Shown in pieces: positions 1 to 5,365 of a stretch of DNA of 5,365 nucleotides (its first letter is position 1; the number at the start of each line of letters is the position of its first letter). The position numbers and the translations under genes are program-made. This DNA is from DASPKW01 sp038244055 (GTDB taxonomy: Bacteria; Planctomycetota; Phycisphaerae; Tepidisphaerales; Tepidisphaeraceae): positions 1 to 5,365 of the forward strand of contig JBBRTW010000480.1 in the NCBI GenBank assembly GCA_038244055.1, read 5' to 3'. The notes under the pieces are model-generated. The model was not told the origin of the DNA. It saw only the letters and a list, made by a program, of their open reading frames with translations, and ran no database searches.

Positions 1-27
1 AAAGATCCATTCTACAAGACGTTTCAT
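1..27 (-). CDS. Possible start of a downstream gene, cut by the left window edge
   Basis: An ATG at 25..27 on the minus strand opens a frame of nine codons, reading MKRLVEWIF, before the window ends. The basic-then-hydrophobic beginning would suit the start of a membrane or exported protein. It lies 41 bases beyond the stop of the VWA gene, on the same strand, so it could be the next gene of the operon; these modules often continue with further VWA or membrane proteins. There is no clear Shine-Dalgarno sequence upstream (the bases before the ATG read GGCGGCCTACAC). Nine codons are too few to identify anything, and the frame could be chance. Confidence 0.4.
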
Positions 28-68
28 GTGTAGGCCGCCAATCTCAAGCAGTCTCTTAGTTGATCAAT

Positions 69-2558
69 TCAAAGTTGTGGCGTTTTGTCCCGAGCGCGCA
101 TCTTTTTGCCCTTGATGAGCAGAATCGGGTAGCCGAGCGCAAACGTACCGATACCGATTACGATAGCCGATATGGCTTTTGAGGGTCCGTAGAAAAGGTA
201 CTGGGTAAAACCGACCGTTAGGCCCGTGACGAAGGAGATGAAGAAGGGCTGATCGTAGGCGTTGAGTTTGCCGCGGATGCCCTTGGCGCCTTCGGTGACC
301 GGAGCATTGACCGAGCCGCGCTTGTGATGGCCGAAGTGCATGGCCAGAAAGCATTCGGTGGCGGCCAGGAGCAGCACGGCGACCATGAAGCCCCAGGACC
401 AGTCGTTGCCGGAATCCGAGAGCAGCCCGGCGATGGAGAAGGTTTCATCCTCGACGCCGAGCTCGATATCGCCCATGGCCTTGCGGATGGCCTCGGGCGA
501 GATGACGCGAATGTCGGCCTCGTTGGCGGGGACATTGACTACGACGGGGTAGGTGCGACTACCGGTGTTCAGCTTGTACTCGCCCGGCTTGGTCATCGGC
601 TTGGAGGAGTGGTAGGTGGTGACGCCGGCTTTGGAGGTCACCGGCTCGATGGCGACGGGGTTTTTCTTGTCGTCGATCAGGGTCGGGGCAGCCGTCAGGC
701 CCAGTGCCTGCGGGATATCGAGGGAATCGCCGACGATCAGGTTCATCCAGCGATCGCCCGCGCCGACCGAGCCGGCGAGCAGTTCGTGCATCAGGGTGAC
801 GTAGGCGGGCTTGGGGGGCAGGCCGTTCCATTCAGGGTTGGCGGTGGTGGTGACGAAGACGACCCGGCCGCGGCCGAGGGTGTGGGTGATGATCGCGGGG
901 TCTTTGGAAGCGGCGTAATCGAGGACGCGCTCGGCCGGGGAGTTGTTGGCCAGTTCGACTTGCCAGTAGGACCAGATCAAGGCGGTGGTCAGGCCGGACT
1001 GCTCCTGGTTCTTGAACTCCTTCATGAAGGGATGGGGGTTGCCCCGGTAATCGAAGGCGAAATGCTCGGGTTTGTCGTTGGAGGTGACGGTCTTGATGAG
1101 CCGGCCGGGGATCAGCCCGGCGGGGAGAAGGGTCTGGTTGTAGTTGTCGGCATTGATGGCCGGGCCGGCGAAGAAGATGACCGCGCCCCCCTGCTCGACG
1201 TAATGCTTCAACTGCTCGGCCTGGGGCGCGCTGATCTGGCCGACATTGGTGAGGAAGACCGCGCGGTAATTGCCGAGCACCTTGTTGGCCAGTTCGATCT
1301 CCCCAATGGGCGGTTCGGGGGAGACGTAGGAATCGGTTTTCTTGTTGGTCGAGCGGGAATCGGATTCGGCTTCCTTCGGAGGCGACAGGGCGAGTTCCAG
1401 GAACGAACCCGAACCCTGAAGAGCGCCGATGCCGCGTTCGCCCTCGACGATGAGGATCTTCATCTCGGAGGCGACATCGATGACGCGCCAGCGAGTGTTG
1501 TCGACCTTGAGATGGTCGTCGCCGGGAAGGGTCACCGAAAACACGCGCGGGCCGCCCTCTTTGATTGCCAATCCGCTGAGGGGCTGCGCGGGCGTTTCGA
1601 GATCGAGTTTGACGCTCTTGGCGACGCCCACGGGAACATCATTGAGCTTCCATTGGACGACCGAGTCGGGGGTATTTCCGTAGCCCTTGACGATGGTGGC
1701 GAAATCGGCCGTCCATTTGGTGGTCACCAGGTTCATGGCCGGGGAAATGTCGAGAACGGCCTGGTTCCACTGGCCGGGTTTGCCGAGGGAGAAGAGCTTG
1801 GGTTTGCCGAAGACCTTGGCGAGTTCCGGGCCGATCTCCTTGAGGGCCTCGGCCGACTGCGGAGCTTCGAAGGCGGACTTGGTGCCATCGGTGAAAATGT
1901 ACAACTGCTTGCGGGGAAGGGATTTTTCCTCCTGGGCGGTGCGAAGGGCAAGTTGGAACGCGCCATTGAGGTCGGTGCCGGCGGCGGTCTGCTCGATGCG
2001 GTCGATGGCGGCGCGGGCCTGCTGGAGGTCGTAGGTGGGCTTGGTGGTGACGGCGTGGGGATCGGTGGTCTTGTCGCGATCGATGGGCGACGAGGCGGTG
2101 ATGATCATCACGGCCTCGTTGCCGGTGGCGAGGTTGTCGATCACTTTTTTGGCCATCAGCTTGGCCTGGTCGAGATGGGTCTTGGCCTCGCCGCGCCCGC
2201 CGGGCTCGTAGGCCATGGAGTAGGAATTGTCGATGACCAGGATATGCAGTCCCGAGCGCTGGCCGCCCAGCGCGGCGAGGGAGTTGTTCTCGCAACCGAG
2301 CGGGCGGGCCAGGGCCAGCCCCATCAGAATCATGAGCAGGCAGCGGCAAGCCAGGAGCACCCACTGCTCGAACTTGAGCTTGCGGCGGTTCTTGCGCATG
2401 GCCTGGAGGAGATACTCCATGGCGGCCCAGCGCACGATGCGGAAGCGGCGGCGGTTGAGAATGTGGATGATGATGGGGATGGAGGCGGCGATTCCACCGG
2501 CCGCGACGAACCACGGGGCGACCACCCAGGCGGCGAGAATGTGAGGGATGCTCATCAT
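69..2558 (-). CDS. BatA-type membrane protein with VWA domain and GATase1-like region
   Basis: An 829-residue membrane-anchored VWA protein, the large partner of the MoxR/DUF58 module. Residues 1-87 are a BatA-type N-terminal region (aerotolerance-regulator N-terminal family): a hydrophobic segment at about 10-34, the basic NRRRFRIVRW stretch, then a second hydrophobic segment at about 66-86 ending in LARPL. The VWA domain follows at about 103-260 with an apparently intact MIDAS metal site: D110-x-S112-x-S114, T195, and D224 in TDG. Residues about 365-575 alternate strands and helices (KILIVEG, YRAVFLTN, GAVIFFAG, GRVVFVTTT) like the class I glutamine-amidotransferase-like fold seen in such proteins; I see no catalytic triad. 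A membrane helix lies at about 719-741, and an extra C-terminal tail (about 767-815) has two more hydrophobic segments. The start is ATG-ATG in tandem, so either Met is possible; no Shine-Dalgarno is visible. The exact biological role is not established; Bat proteins are linked to stress tolerance and envelope function. Confidence 0.93.
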   Translation of the reverse strand: MMSIPHILAAWVVAPWFVAAGGIAASIPIIIHILNRRRFRIVRWAAMEYLLQAMRKNRRKLKFEQWVLLACRCLLMILMGLALARPLGCENNSLAALGGQRSGLHILVIDNSYSMAYEPGGRGEAKTHLDQAKLMAKKVIDNLATGNEAVMIITASSPIDRDKTTDPHAVTTKPTYDLQQARAAIDRIEQTAAGTDLNGAFQLALRTAQEEKSLPRKQLYIFTDGTKSAFEAPQSAEALKEIGPELAKVFGKPKLFSLGKPGQWNQAVLDISPAMNLVTTKWTADFATIVKGYGNTPDSVVQWKLNDVPVGVAKSVKLDLETPAQPLSGLAIKEGGPRVFSVTLPGDDHLKVDNTRWRVIDVASEMKILIVEGERGIGALQGSGSFLELALSPPKEAESDSRSTNKKTDSYVSPEPPIGEIELANKVLGNYRAVFLTNVGQISAPQAEQLKHYVEQGGAVIFFAGPAINADNYNQTLLPAGLIPGRLIKTVTSNDKPEHFAFDYRGNPHPFMKEFKNQEQSGLTTALIWSYWQVELANNSPAERVLDYAASKDPAIITHTLGRGRVVFVTTTANPEWNGLPPKPAYVTLMHELLAGSVGAGDRWMNLIVGDSLDIPQALGLTAAPTLIDDKKNPVAIEPVTSKAGVTTYHSSKPMTKPGEYKLNTGSRTYPVVVNVPANEADIRVISPEAIRKAMGDIELGVEDETFSIAGLLSDSGNDWSWGFMVAVLLLAATECFLAMHFGHHKRGSVNAPVTEGAKGIRGKLNAYDQPFFISFVTGLTVGFTQYLFYGPSKAISAIVIGIGTFALGYPILLIKGKKMRARDKTPQL

Positions 2559-2596
2559 GTCAGAATTTCAGGAGCAAGTGTTCAAAGGTGCATCTT

Positions 2597-2626
2597 GGCG
2601 GAAATCCGCCGGTCATTGCGGACCGG
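2597..2626 (-). repeat. Two adjacent inverted repeats in the DUF58-VWA spacer
   Basis: The 71-base spacer between the DUF58 stop and the VWA start contains two abutting perfect inverted repeats. One is GGCGGA (2597-2602) / TCCGCC (2605-2610), in practice five pairs with an AAAT loop. The other is CCGGTC (2609-2614) / GACCGG (2621-2626) with a six-base loop. They share bases 2609-2610, so both full stems cannot form at once. The nine-base word CCGGTCATT also occurs twice, at 2609 and 2623. No U-run follows on the transcribed strand, so this is not an intrinsic terminator. A role in mRNA processing, stability or relative expression of the two genes is inference. Confidence 0.55.
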
Positions 2627-2629
2627 TCA

Positions 2630-3562
2630 TTATTTAATTGTTGCCGCGCGGGTGGCCAGGAAGCCGCTCAAGGTGACATCCAGCGCATCGCCGGAATTCA
2701 TGCGCGTGTAATCGATATTCATGCCGCGGCAGGTCTTCTTGAGCTGTTCGGTGAAGTTGGCGAGCTGCTCGAGGTAGCCCTCGCGGAGGGCGCGGGGCTC
2801 GGTCAGAAGCTCGCCCATCTCCTCCATGCCCTTGAAGAGAGTCACATCGTCGAAGGAGAAATCGAGCTCCATCGGGTCGAGAATCTGGAAGGCCATGATC
2901 TCGTGGCGCTTGTAGCGAAGATGCCGCAGGCCCTTCTTGATCGATTCGATATCGTCGAAGAAGTCGGAGAGGATCACGATCAGGGAGCGGTGGTGCAGTT
3001 TCTCGGCCAATTGGTCGAGAATCCGGCCGGTGTTGGTCTTTTTCAGGCGCGGGATCATCGTCAGCTCGTGGGTGATGATCTTCCACTGGCTGGCGGCGTT
3101 GGAGGGCTTGAAATACTTTTTCAGTTCGTTGTCGAACACCGCCAGGCCGGCCGAGTCCTGCTGCTGGATGGCCATGTAGGAGAGGGAGGCGGCGATGGCG
3201 GTGGCGTGATCGTACTTGGACCAGGAAATTCCATCGCCGGCATTGATGGAGGAATAACCCATCGATTCAGAAGCATCGACGACGCAGATCAGGTGGAGAT
3301 TGGTCTCCTCCAGATACTGCTTGAGATAGATTTTGTCATTGCGGCCAAAAACCTTCCAATCCACGTGGCGGATGTCATCGCCGGCGACGTATGGGCGATG
3401 CTGGGCGAATTCGACCGAGATGCCCTGATACGGCGAGCGGTGCATTCCGGTCATCAATCCTTCGACGATCAGGCGCGCCCGAAGATCGAGCGCGGAAATG
3501 CGCGCGAGGGTGCGCGGGTCGAGGTACTTGCGGTATTCGGCGGCGTGGGGGAGTTCGGGCAT
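2630..3562 (-). CDS. DUF58 family protein with VWA-like domain
   Basis: A 310-residue protein of the DUF58 family, the usual partner of MoxR ATPases; most members are about 290-440 residues long. The family signature is at residues 49-88: SVEFAQHRPYVAGDDIRHVD, then WKVFGRNDKIYLKQYLEE, matching the conserved pattern EF-x-R-x-Y-x2-GDD-x-R-x2-DW. A VWA-like domain follows, with MIDAS-type residues D96-x-S98-x-S100, a threonine in KTNTGR (176 or 178) and D200 after the hydrophobic strand LIVIL. There is no membrane segment or signal peptide, so it is probably cytoplasmic; longer family members have N-terminal membrane helices that this one lacks. It begins 21 bases after the stop of the 83-residue gene and ends 71 bases before the VWA membrane-protein gene. 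Only a weak GAGTG precedes the ATG. Family assignment is secure; the molecular function is poorly known. Confidence 0.95.
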   Translation of the reverse strand: MPELPHAAEYRKYLDPRTLARISALDLRARLIVEGLMTGMHRSPYQGISVEFAQHRPYVAGDDIRHVDWKVFGRNDKIYLKQYLEETNLHLICVVDASESMGYSSINAGDGISWSKYDHATAIAASLSYMAIQQQDSAGLAVFDNELKKYFKPSNAASQWKIITHELTMIPRLKKTNTGRILDQLAEKLHHRSLIVILSDFFDDIESIKKGLRHLRYKRHEIMAFQILDPMELDFSFDDVTLFKGMEEMGELLTEPRALREGYLEQLANFTEQLKKTCRGMNIDYTRMNSGDALDVTLSGFLATRAATIK

Positions 3563-3574
3563 GAAACGGCACTC

Positions 3575-3583
3575 AAAAAAAAA
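3575..3583 (-). other. T9 run between the 83-residue gene and the DUF58 gene
   Basis: Nine consecutive T on the transcribed sense strand follow the TAATTTTT stop region of the upstream gene. The only nearby stem is a four-base TCGC/GCGA match ending about eight bases before the run, too weak and too far for a convincing intrinsic terminator. It may mark the border of the inserted genes or be a spot for polymerase slippage; both are guesses. Confidence 0.4.
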
Positions 3584-3835
3584 TTAATCTTCGCTCTTAT
3601 CGCGACCACGTTCGGCTGGGATTGCGCCGGTGCTGCTAATGCTGGTGATTTGCTTCACATAGATGCACTCGAATTTTCCACTTGGCAGCGCAAACACAAT
3701 GCTGGTGCTGCGGTCGCGCGGCAGGAGAAGGAAGTCGCGATTCGCAACGACAAACGAGCGCGAATCGGCCGAGTAAATGGTGAATGGCTCAAAAGGATTT
3801 CGAACCAGGAGACTGCGAATCTCATCGATGCTCAT
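3584..3835 (-). CDS. Small protein of uncharacterised family (83 residues)
   Basis: An 83-residue protein starting MSIDEIRSLL, then NPFEPFTIYSADSRSF and DFLLLPRD. The pattern of a short N-terminal helix, a PFxPFTI motif, then alternating strands (residues 17-65) and a charged disordered tail (74-83) resembles a family of small uncharacterised proteins that I recall as frequent in planctomycete genomes, often in many copies. No catalytic motif, signal peptide or membrane segment is visible. The start is well supported: GGAG lies six bases upstream, and the ATG is only three bases after the stop of the preceding short frame, suggesting coupled translation. Residues 50-74 match the preceding frame at about 12 of 25 positions, so the two are paralogues. 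Function unknown. Confidence 0.8.
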   Translation of the reverse strand: MSIDEIRSLLVRNPFEPFTIYSADSRSFVVANRDFLLLPRDRSTSIVFALPSGKFECIYVKQITSISSTGAIPAERGRDKSED

Positions 3836-3838
3836 GAA

Positions 3839-3988
3839 TTACTCCGACCCGTCCTTACGCCGCCTCCGGGTACGAGGCGGAACAGCGCCATCACTCTCGA
3901 TATCCGTCACGTTCTTCAGATAGACAAATGCGAACCGTCCTTTGGGAAGGATCACTGCTTCAATCTCCAGGCATTTCAGATGGTGCAA
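3839..3988 (-). CDS. Short half-length paralogue of the following 83-residue protein
   Basis: A frame with no ATG that could be read from TTG at 3986-3988 for 49 residues. Later GTG or CTG starts are possible; the in-frame upstream limit is a TGA at 3992-3994. Its core, LPKGRFAFVYLKNVTDIESD then GAVPP, aligns without gaps to LPSGKFECIYVKQITSISST then GAIPA of the next gene, with about 12 identities in 25 and many conservative changes, followed by a similar basic/acidic tail. The N-terminal half of that family (the PFxPFTI part) is missing, and I find no trace of it in other frames, because the upstream DNA is occupied by the BolA-like gene, with which it overlaps by 29 bases. It is either a 5'-truncated duplicate or a short expressed protein. 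The conserved reading frame and the three-base gap to the next ATG favour recent or continuing coding function, but the lack of a good start makes a remnant quite possible. Confidence 0.5.
   Translation of the reverse strand: MHHLKCLEIEAVILPKGRFAFVYLKNVTDIESDGAVPPRTRRRRKDGSE
3842..3845 (-). promoter_or_regulatory. Shine-Dalgarno sequence for the 83-residue gene
   Basis: GGAG on the minus strand, six bases before the ATG at 3835. It lies within the last two codons of the upstream short frame, which supports both the start choice and translational coupling. Confidence 0.6.
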
Positions 3989-4229
3989 TGGTCAGGATCA
4001 TTGCAACCTTGGGAAGTTCAGCCTTGCTAAGTGCCTTCTCGGCAATATTCCATACGAGAAGCTGCCGCTCCGGGTGGCCCCACTTTTCAAACTTTTTCGC
4101 AACCACCACAAATCGATAGCGGTCCCCTCTGACGTTTTCCGAATCGACTTCCGCACCACGGACGCCTTTTTGTAGATGCGTCGTCAATTTCGATACATAG
4201 GGAGGCAGCTTCAAAGTTGCTTTAGGCAT
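3960..4229 (-). CDS. BolA-like small protein
   Basis: An 89-residue protein. From about residue 27 it reads like a BolA-type domain: EVDSENVRGDRYRFVVVAKK then FEKWGHPERQLLVW, a helix, and KVAMILTIAPSE. This parallels the BolA pattern of a VEVxDES strand, HFxVVVVSxxFxG, the RHRxVY helix start, and the final ALxLxTxTPEE. The characteristic RHR is replaced by ERQ, so the conserved histidine that in BolA proteins takes part in Fe-S cluster binding with monothiol glutaredoxins is missing at that position. The first 26 residues hold a short helix (KLTTHLQKG). It starts inside the end of the HEPN-like gene (19-base overlap) and has a good GAGGT Shine-Dalgarno six bases upstream. The BolA relationship comes from pattern reading only and is remote; an unrelated alpha/beta protein that partners the HEPN protein is the main alternative. 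Confidence 0.6.
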   Translation of the reverse strand: MPKATLKLPPYVSKLTTHLQKGVRGAEVDSENVRGDRYRFVVVAKKFEKWGHPERQLLVWNIAEKALSKAELPKVAMILTIAPSEMPGD

Positions 4230-4696
4230 TTCCTTACCTCATCAACAGTTTCAATGTAGGTTCTGGCTCGATCCAATTTGGCCATTGCTGGCGAATATCG
4301 CGCATATATCGTCCATTCTTCGCAAATCACTCTCAACTGAACCCATGCATTCAACCCCGACCTGGTCCTTTCCAGCATCAATTTCTTCTGGACTTCCGGC
4401 AGAAATCCCAACATATCTTCGAGTTCGTGACTGTAGAGCAGACTCTGTACCGCTCTATCAGATTCAGACAATTTCGCCGGATCGACTGGCCTTTCCAAGT
4501 AAGGATGGCGATCGAGCAAAGCGGCCTTCAACAAACATTCTATGACGATTCCTGCAAGGTAGATTGCACCATTGGCTCGCTCTTGCTGGTTAGCCCGCAG
4601 CAAACAGACCGCATCGCCAAATCTCCTCTCTGCGACCGAACGAAGCTGCCCCGGACTTAGGCGCAACTTCACGAAAATATCGCGATGCTTCGCCAT
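4211..4696 (-). CDS. HEPN-like domain protein
   Basis: A 161-residue, mostly helical protein without signal peptide or membrane segment. Features typical of HEPN-type domains are a first helix around residues 21-38 (RRFGDAVCLLRA), the hallmark second helix ANGAIYLAGIVIECLLKAAL at 41-60, the SHELEDML motif at 89-96 (compare HDLEELL in relatives), and a C-terminal helix near 128-158 beginning W-x-x-x-ARYSP and running into ARTYIETVDEVRKCL. HEPN proteins include RNase toxins and nucleic-acid-binding partners of nucleotidyltransferase antitoxins. However, I find no R-x4-6-H catalytic motif here (the nearest pair, R81 and H90, has eight residues between), so RNase activity is doubtful. The gene begins six bases after the moxR stop with no Shine-Dalgarno, suggesting that translation depends on ribosomes finishing moxR. 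It ends overlapping the BolA-like gene, so the two probably act together. The local GC is about 48 %, well below that of moxR and the VWA gene. Confidence 0.7.
   Translation of the reverse strand: MAKHRDIFVKLRLSPGQLRSVAERRFGDAVCLLRANQQERANGAIYLAGIVIECLLKAALLDRHPYLERPVDPAKLSESDRAVQSLLYSHELEDMLGFLPEVQKKLMLERTRSGLNAWVQLRVICEEWTIYARYSPAMAKLDRARTYIETVDEVRKCLKQL
4236..4240 (-). promoter_or_regulatory. Shine-Dalgarno sequence for the BolA-like gene
   Basis: GAGGT on the minus strand, six bases before the ATG at 4229 and within the coding region of the HEPN-like gene. It is the best ribosome-binding site in the window and fixes the start of the BolA-like gene; the overlap implies coupled translation. 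Confidence 0.65.
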
Positions 4697-4702
4697 ATAG
4701 CG

Positions 4703-5365
4703 TTACGCCGTCTTCGCCTCCACCGGCCCATCGCGCAACACTTTCGCAGTCGCCGCATCCATATCCTCATACTGCTGGCGCGGGATGAAGTCGATCAGCT
4801 TCTTGATGATGTCATCCGAGCGGATACCCTCTGCCTCGGCGTTGAAGTTCGTCACGATGCGATGCCGCAACACCGGCGACGCCACCTGGCGGATGTCTTC
4901 CGTCGACACATGATACCGGCCCTTGAGCAGCGCCCGAGCCTTGCCGGCCAGGATCAAATACTGGCTCGCGCGCGGGCCAGCGCCCCAGCCAATGTAATCC
5001 TTGATGAACGGCGGCACATTGCCTTCGGAGACGCGGGTCAGGCGGGTCAGTTGCAGGGCATAGCGAATGATGTGGTCGGCCACCGGCACCTTGCGGACGA
5101 TCTCCTGCAATCCGATGACCTCTTCACCGGACAGCACATGTTCGAGTTCGACCTTCCGCCCGGCCGTCGTCAGGCGGACGATTTGGAATTCCTCTTCCTC
5201 GCTCGGATAGCCGACGTTGATCTTGAACTGGAACCGGTCCAACTGCGCTTCGGGCAGGGGATAGGTGCCTTCCTGCTCGATGGGGTTCTGCGTCGCCAGA
5301 ACGAAAAACGGCTGGGGCAGGCGATGCTGCTTGCCGCCGGCCGTCACCTGATGCTCCTGCATGGC
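4703..5365 (-). CDS. MoxR-type AAA+ ATPase, C-terminal part
   Basis: The last about 220 residues of a MoxR ATPase; roughly the first 110, with the Walker A and B motifs, lie beyond the right edge (the frame stays open to the last codon, GCC, preceding MQEHQVTAGG). Numbering from that Met, the visible AAA+ elements are the QEHQVT segment, sensor 1 in VLATQNP (N26), the EGTYPLPEAQLDRFQFKI block (31-48) with the candidate arginine finger at R43, and the sensor 2 motif GAGPRASQYL (127-136) in the helical lid. The lid ends in a helix about DDIIKKLIDFIP and a short variable tail. MoxR proteins are thought to act as chaperone-like remodellers for VWA-containing partners, here the DUF58 and BatA-like proteins. 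It is first among the genes seen, and the promoter must lie outside the window. Very secure assignment. Confidence 0.96.
   Translation of the reverse strand, partial: AMQEHQVTAGGKQHRLPQPFFVLATQNPIEQEGTYPLPEAQLDRFQFKINVGYPSEEEEFQIVRLTTAGRKVELEHVLSGEEVIGLQEIVRKVPVADHIIRYALQLTRLTRVSEGNVPPFIKDYIGWGAGPRASQYLILAGKARALLKGRYHVSTEDIRQVASPVLRHRIVTNFNAEAEGIRSDDIIKKLIDFIPRQQYEDMDAATAKVLRDGPVEAKTA

Noticed and set aside
1639..2514. A 291-codon minus-strand frame overlapping the VWA gene
   Set aside because: It is a shifted frame inside the N-terminal/VWA coding region, rich in Arg, His and Pro as expected for out-of-frame GC-rich DNA.
324..2711. A 795-codon open frame on the plus strand, antisense to the VWA gene
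   Set aside because: It is a shadow created by high GC in third codon positions of the real gene. The translation is monotonous (rich in Gly, Asp, Val, Leu), has no recognisable domain, and runs through the spacer into the DUF58 gene.
3575..3600. Possible intrinsic terminator (T9 run with a four-base stem)
   Set aside because: The stem is only four pairs and ends about eight bases before the T run; transcription presumably continues into DUF58.
3984..4005. Inverted repeat TGCAATG / CATTGCA with an eight-base loop, next to the TTG of the short frame
   Set aside because: It lies within the BolA-like coding sequence, and a seven-base match of this kind is expected about once or twice by chance in a window of this size.
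2588..4030. A 480-codon open frame on the plus strand
   Set aside because: It lies antisense to DUF58, the 83-residue gene and its half-length paralogue. Those have clear family or paralogue signals, whereas this frame shows none.
1..5365. tRNA or rRNA genes, CRISPR arrays, transposase genes or long terminal repeats
   Set aside because: I saw no cloverleaf pattern, regularly spaced repeats, transposase motifs or long flanking repeats. The inserted genes have no visible mobile-element borders.

Overview
The window holds one run of genes, all on the minus strand, so transcription goes from right to left. It is the MoxR / DUF58 / BatA-type von Willebrand (VWA) membrane module that is common in Planctomycetes and related PVC-group and other Gram-negative bacteria. 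The core genes are GC-rich (hand-counted 60-base lines are about 65-73 % GC). Several gene starts have no convincing Shine-Dalgarno sequence. The 83-residue protein at 3584..3835 belongs to a small family that I associate mainly with planctomycetes. A planctomycete or close relative is therefore my best guess, but nothing here proves it.

Layout in the direction of transcription: a MoxR-type AAA+ ATPase whose N-terminal third lies beyond the right edge (4703..5365); a HEPN-like helical protein (4211..4696); a BolA-like small protein overlapping it by 19 bases (3960..4229); a short frame (3839..3988) that is recognisably a half-length copy of the next gene; the 83-residue small protein (3584..3835); the DUF58 protein (2630..3562); a 71-base spacer with two adjacent GC-rich inverted repeats; a large BatA/VWA membrane protein (69..2558); and, at the left edge, a possible start of another gene (1..27).

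In the usual form of this module, moxR is followed directly by the DUF58 gene. Here four small, lower-GC frames (about 47-58 % GC in sampled lines) sit between them. They are tightly packed (gap of 6 bases, overlap of 19, overlap of 29, gap of 3), and two of them have Shine-Dalgarno-like sequences inside the preceding gene. They look like an accessory cassette inserted into a conserved operon without breaking co-transcription. The main point of interest is the HEPN-like/BolA-like overlapping pair together with the tandem, partly truncated paralogues.

The core genes probably work together: the MoxR ATPase acts as a chaperone-like remodeller, while DUF58 and the BatA-like protein carry metal-binding VWA domains with visible MIDAS residues, the latter anchored in the membrane. 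The roles of the four inserted frames are not known from the sequence.
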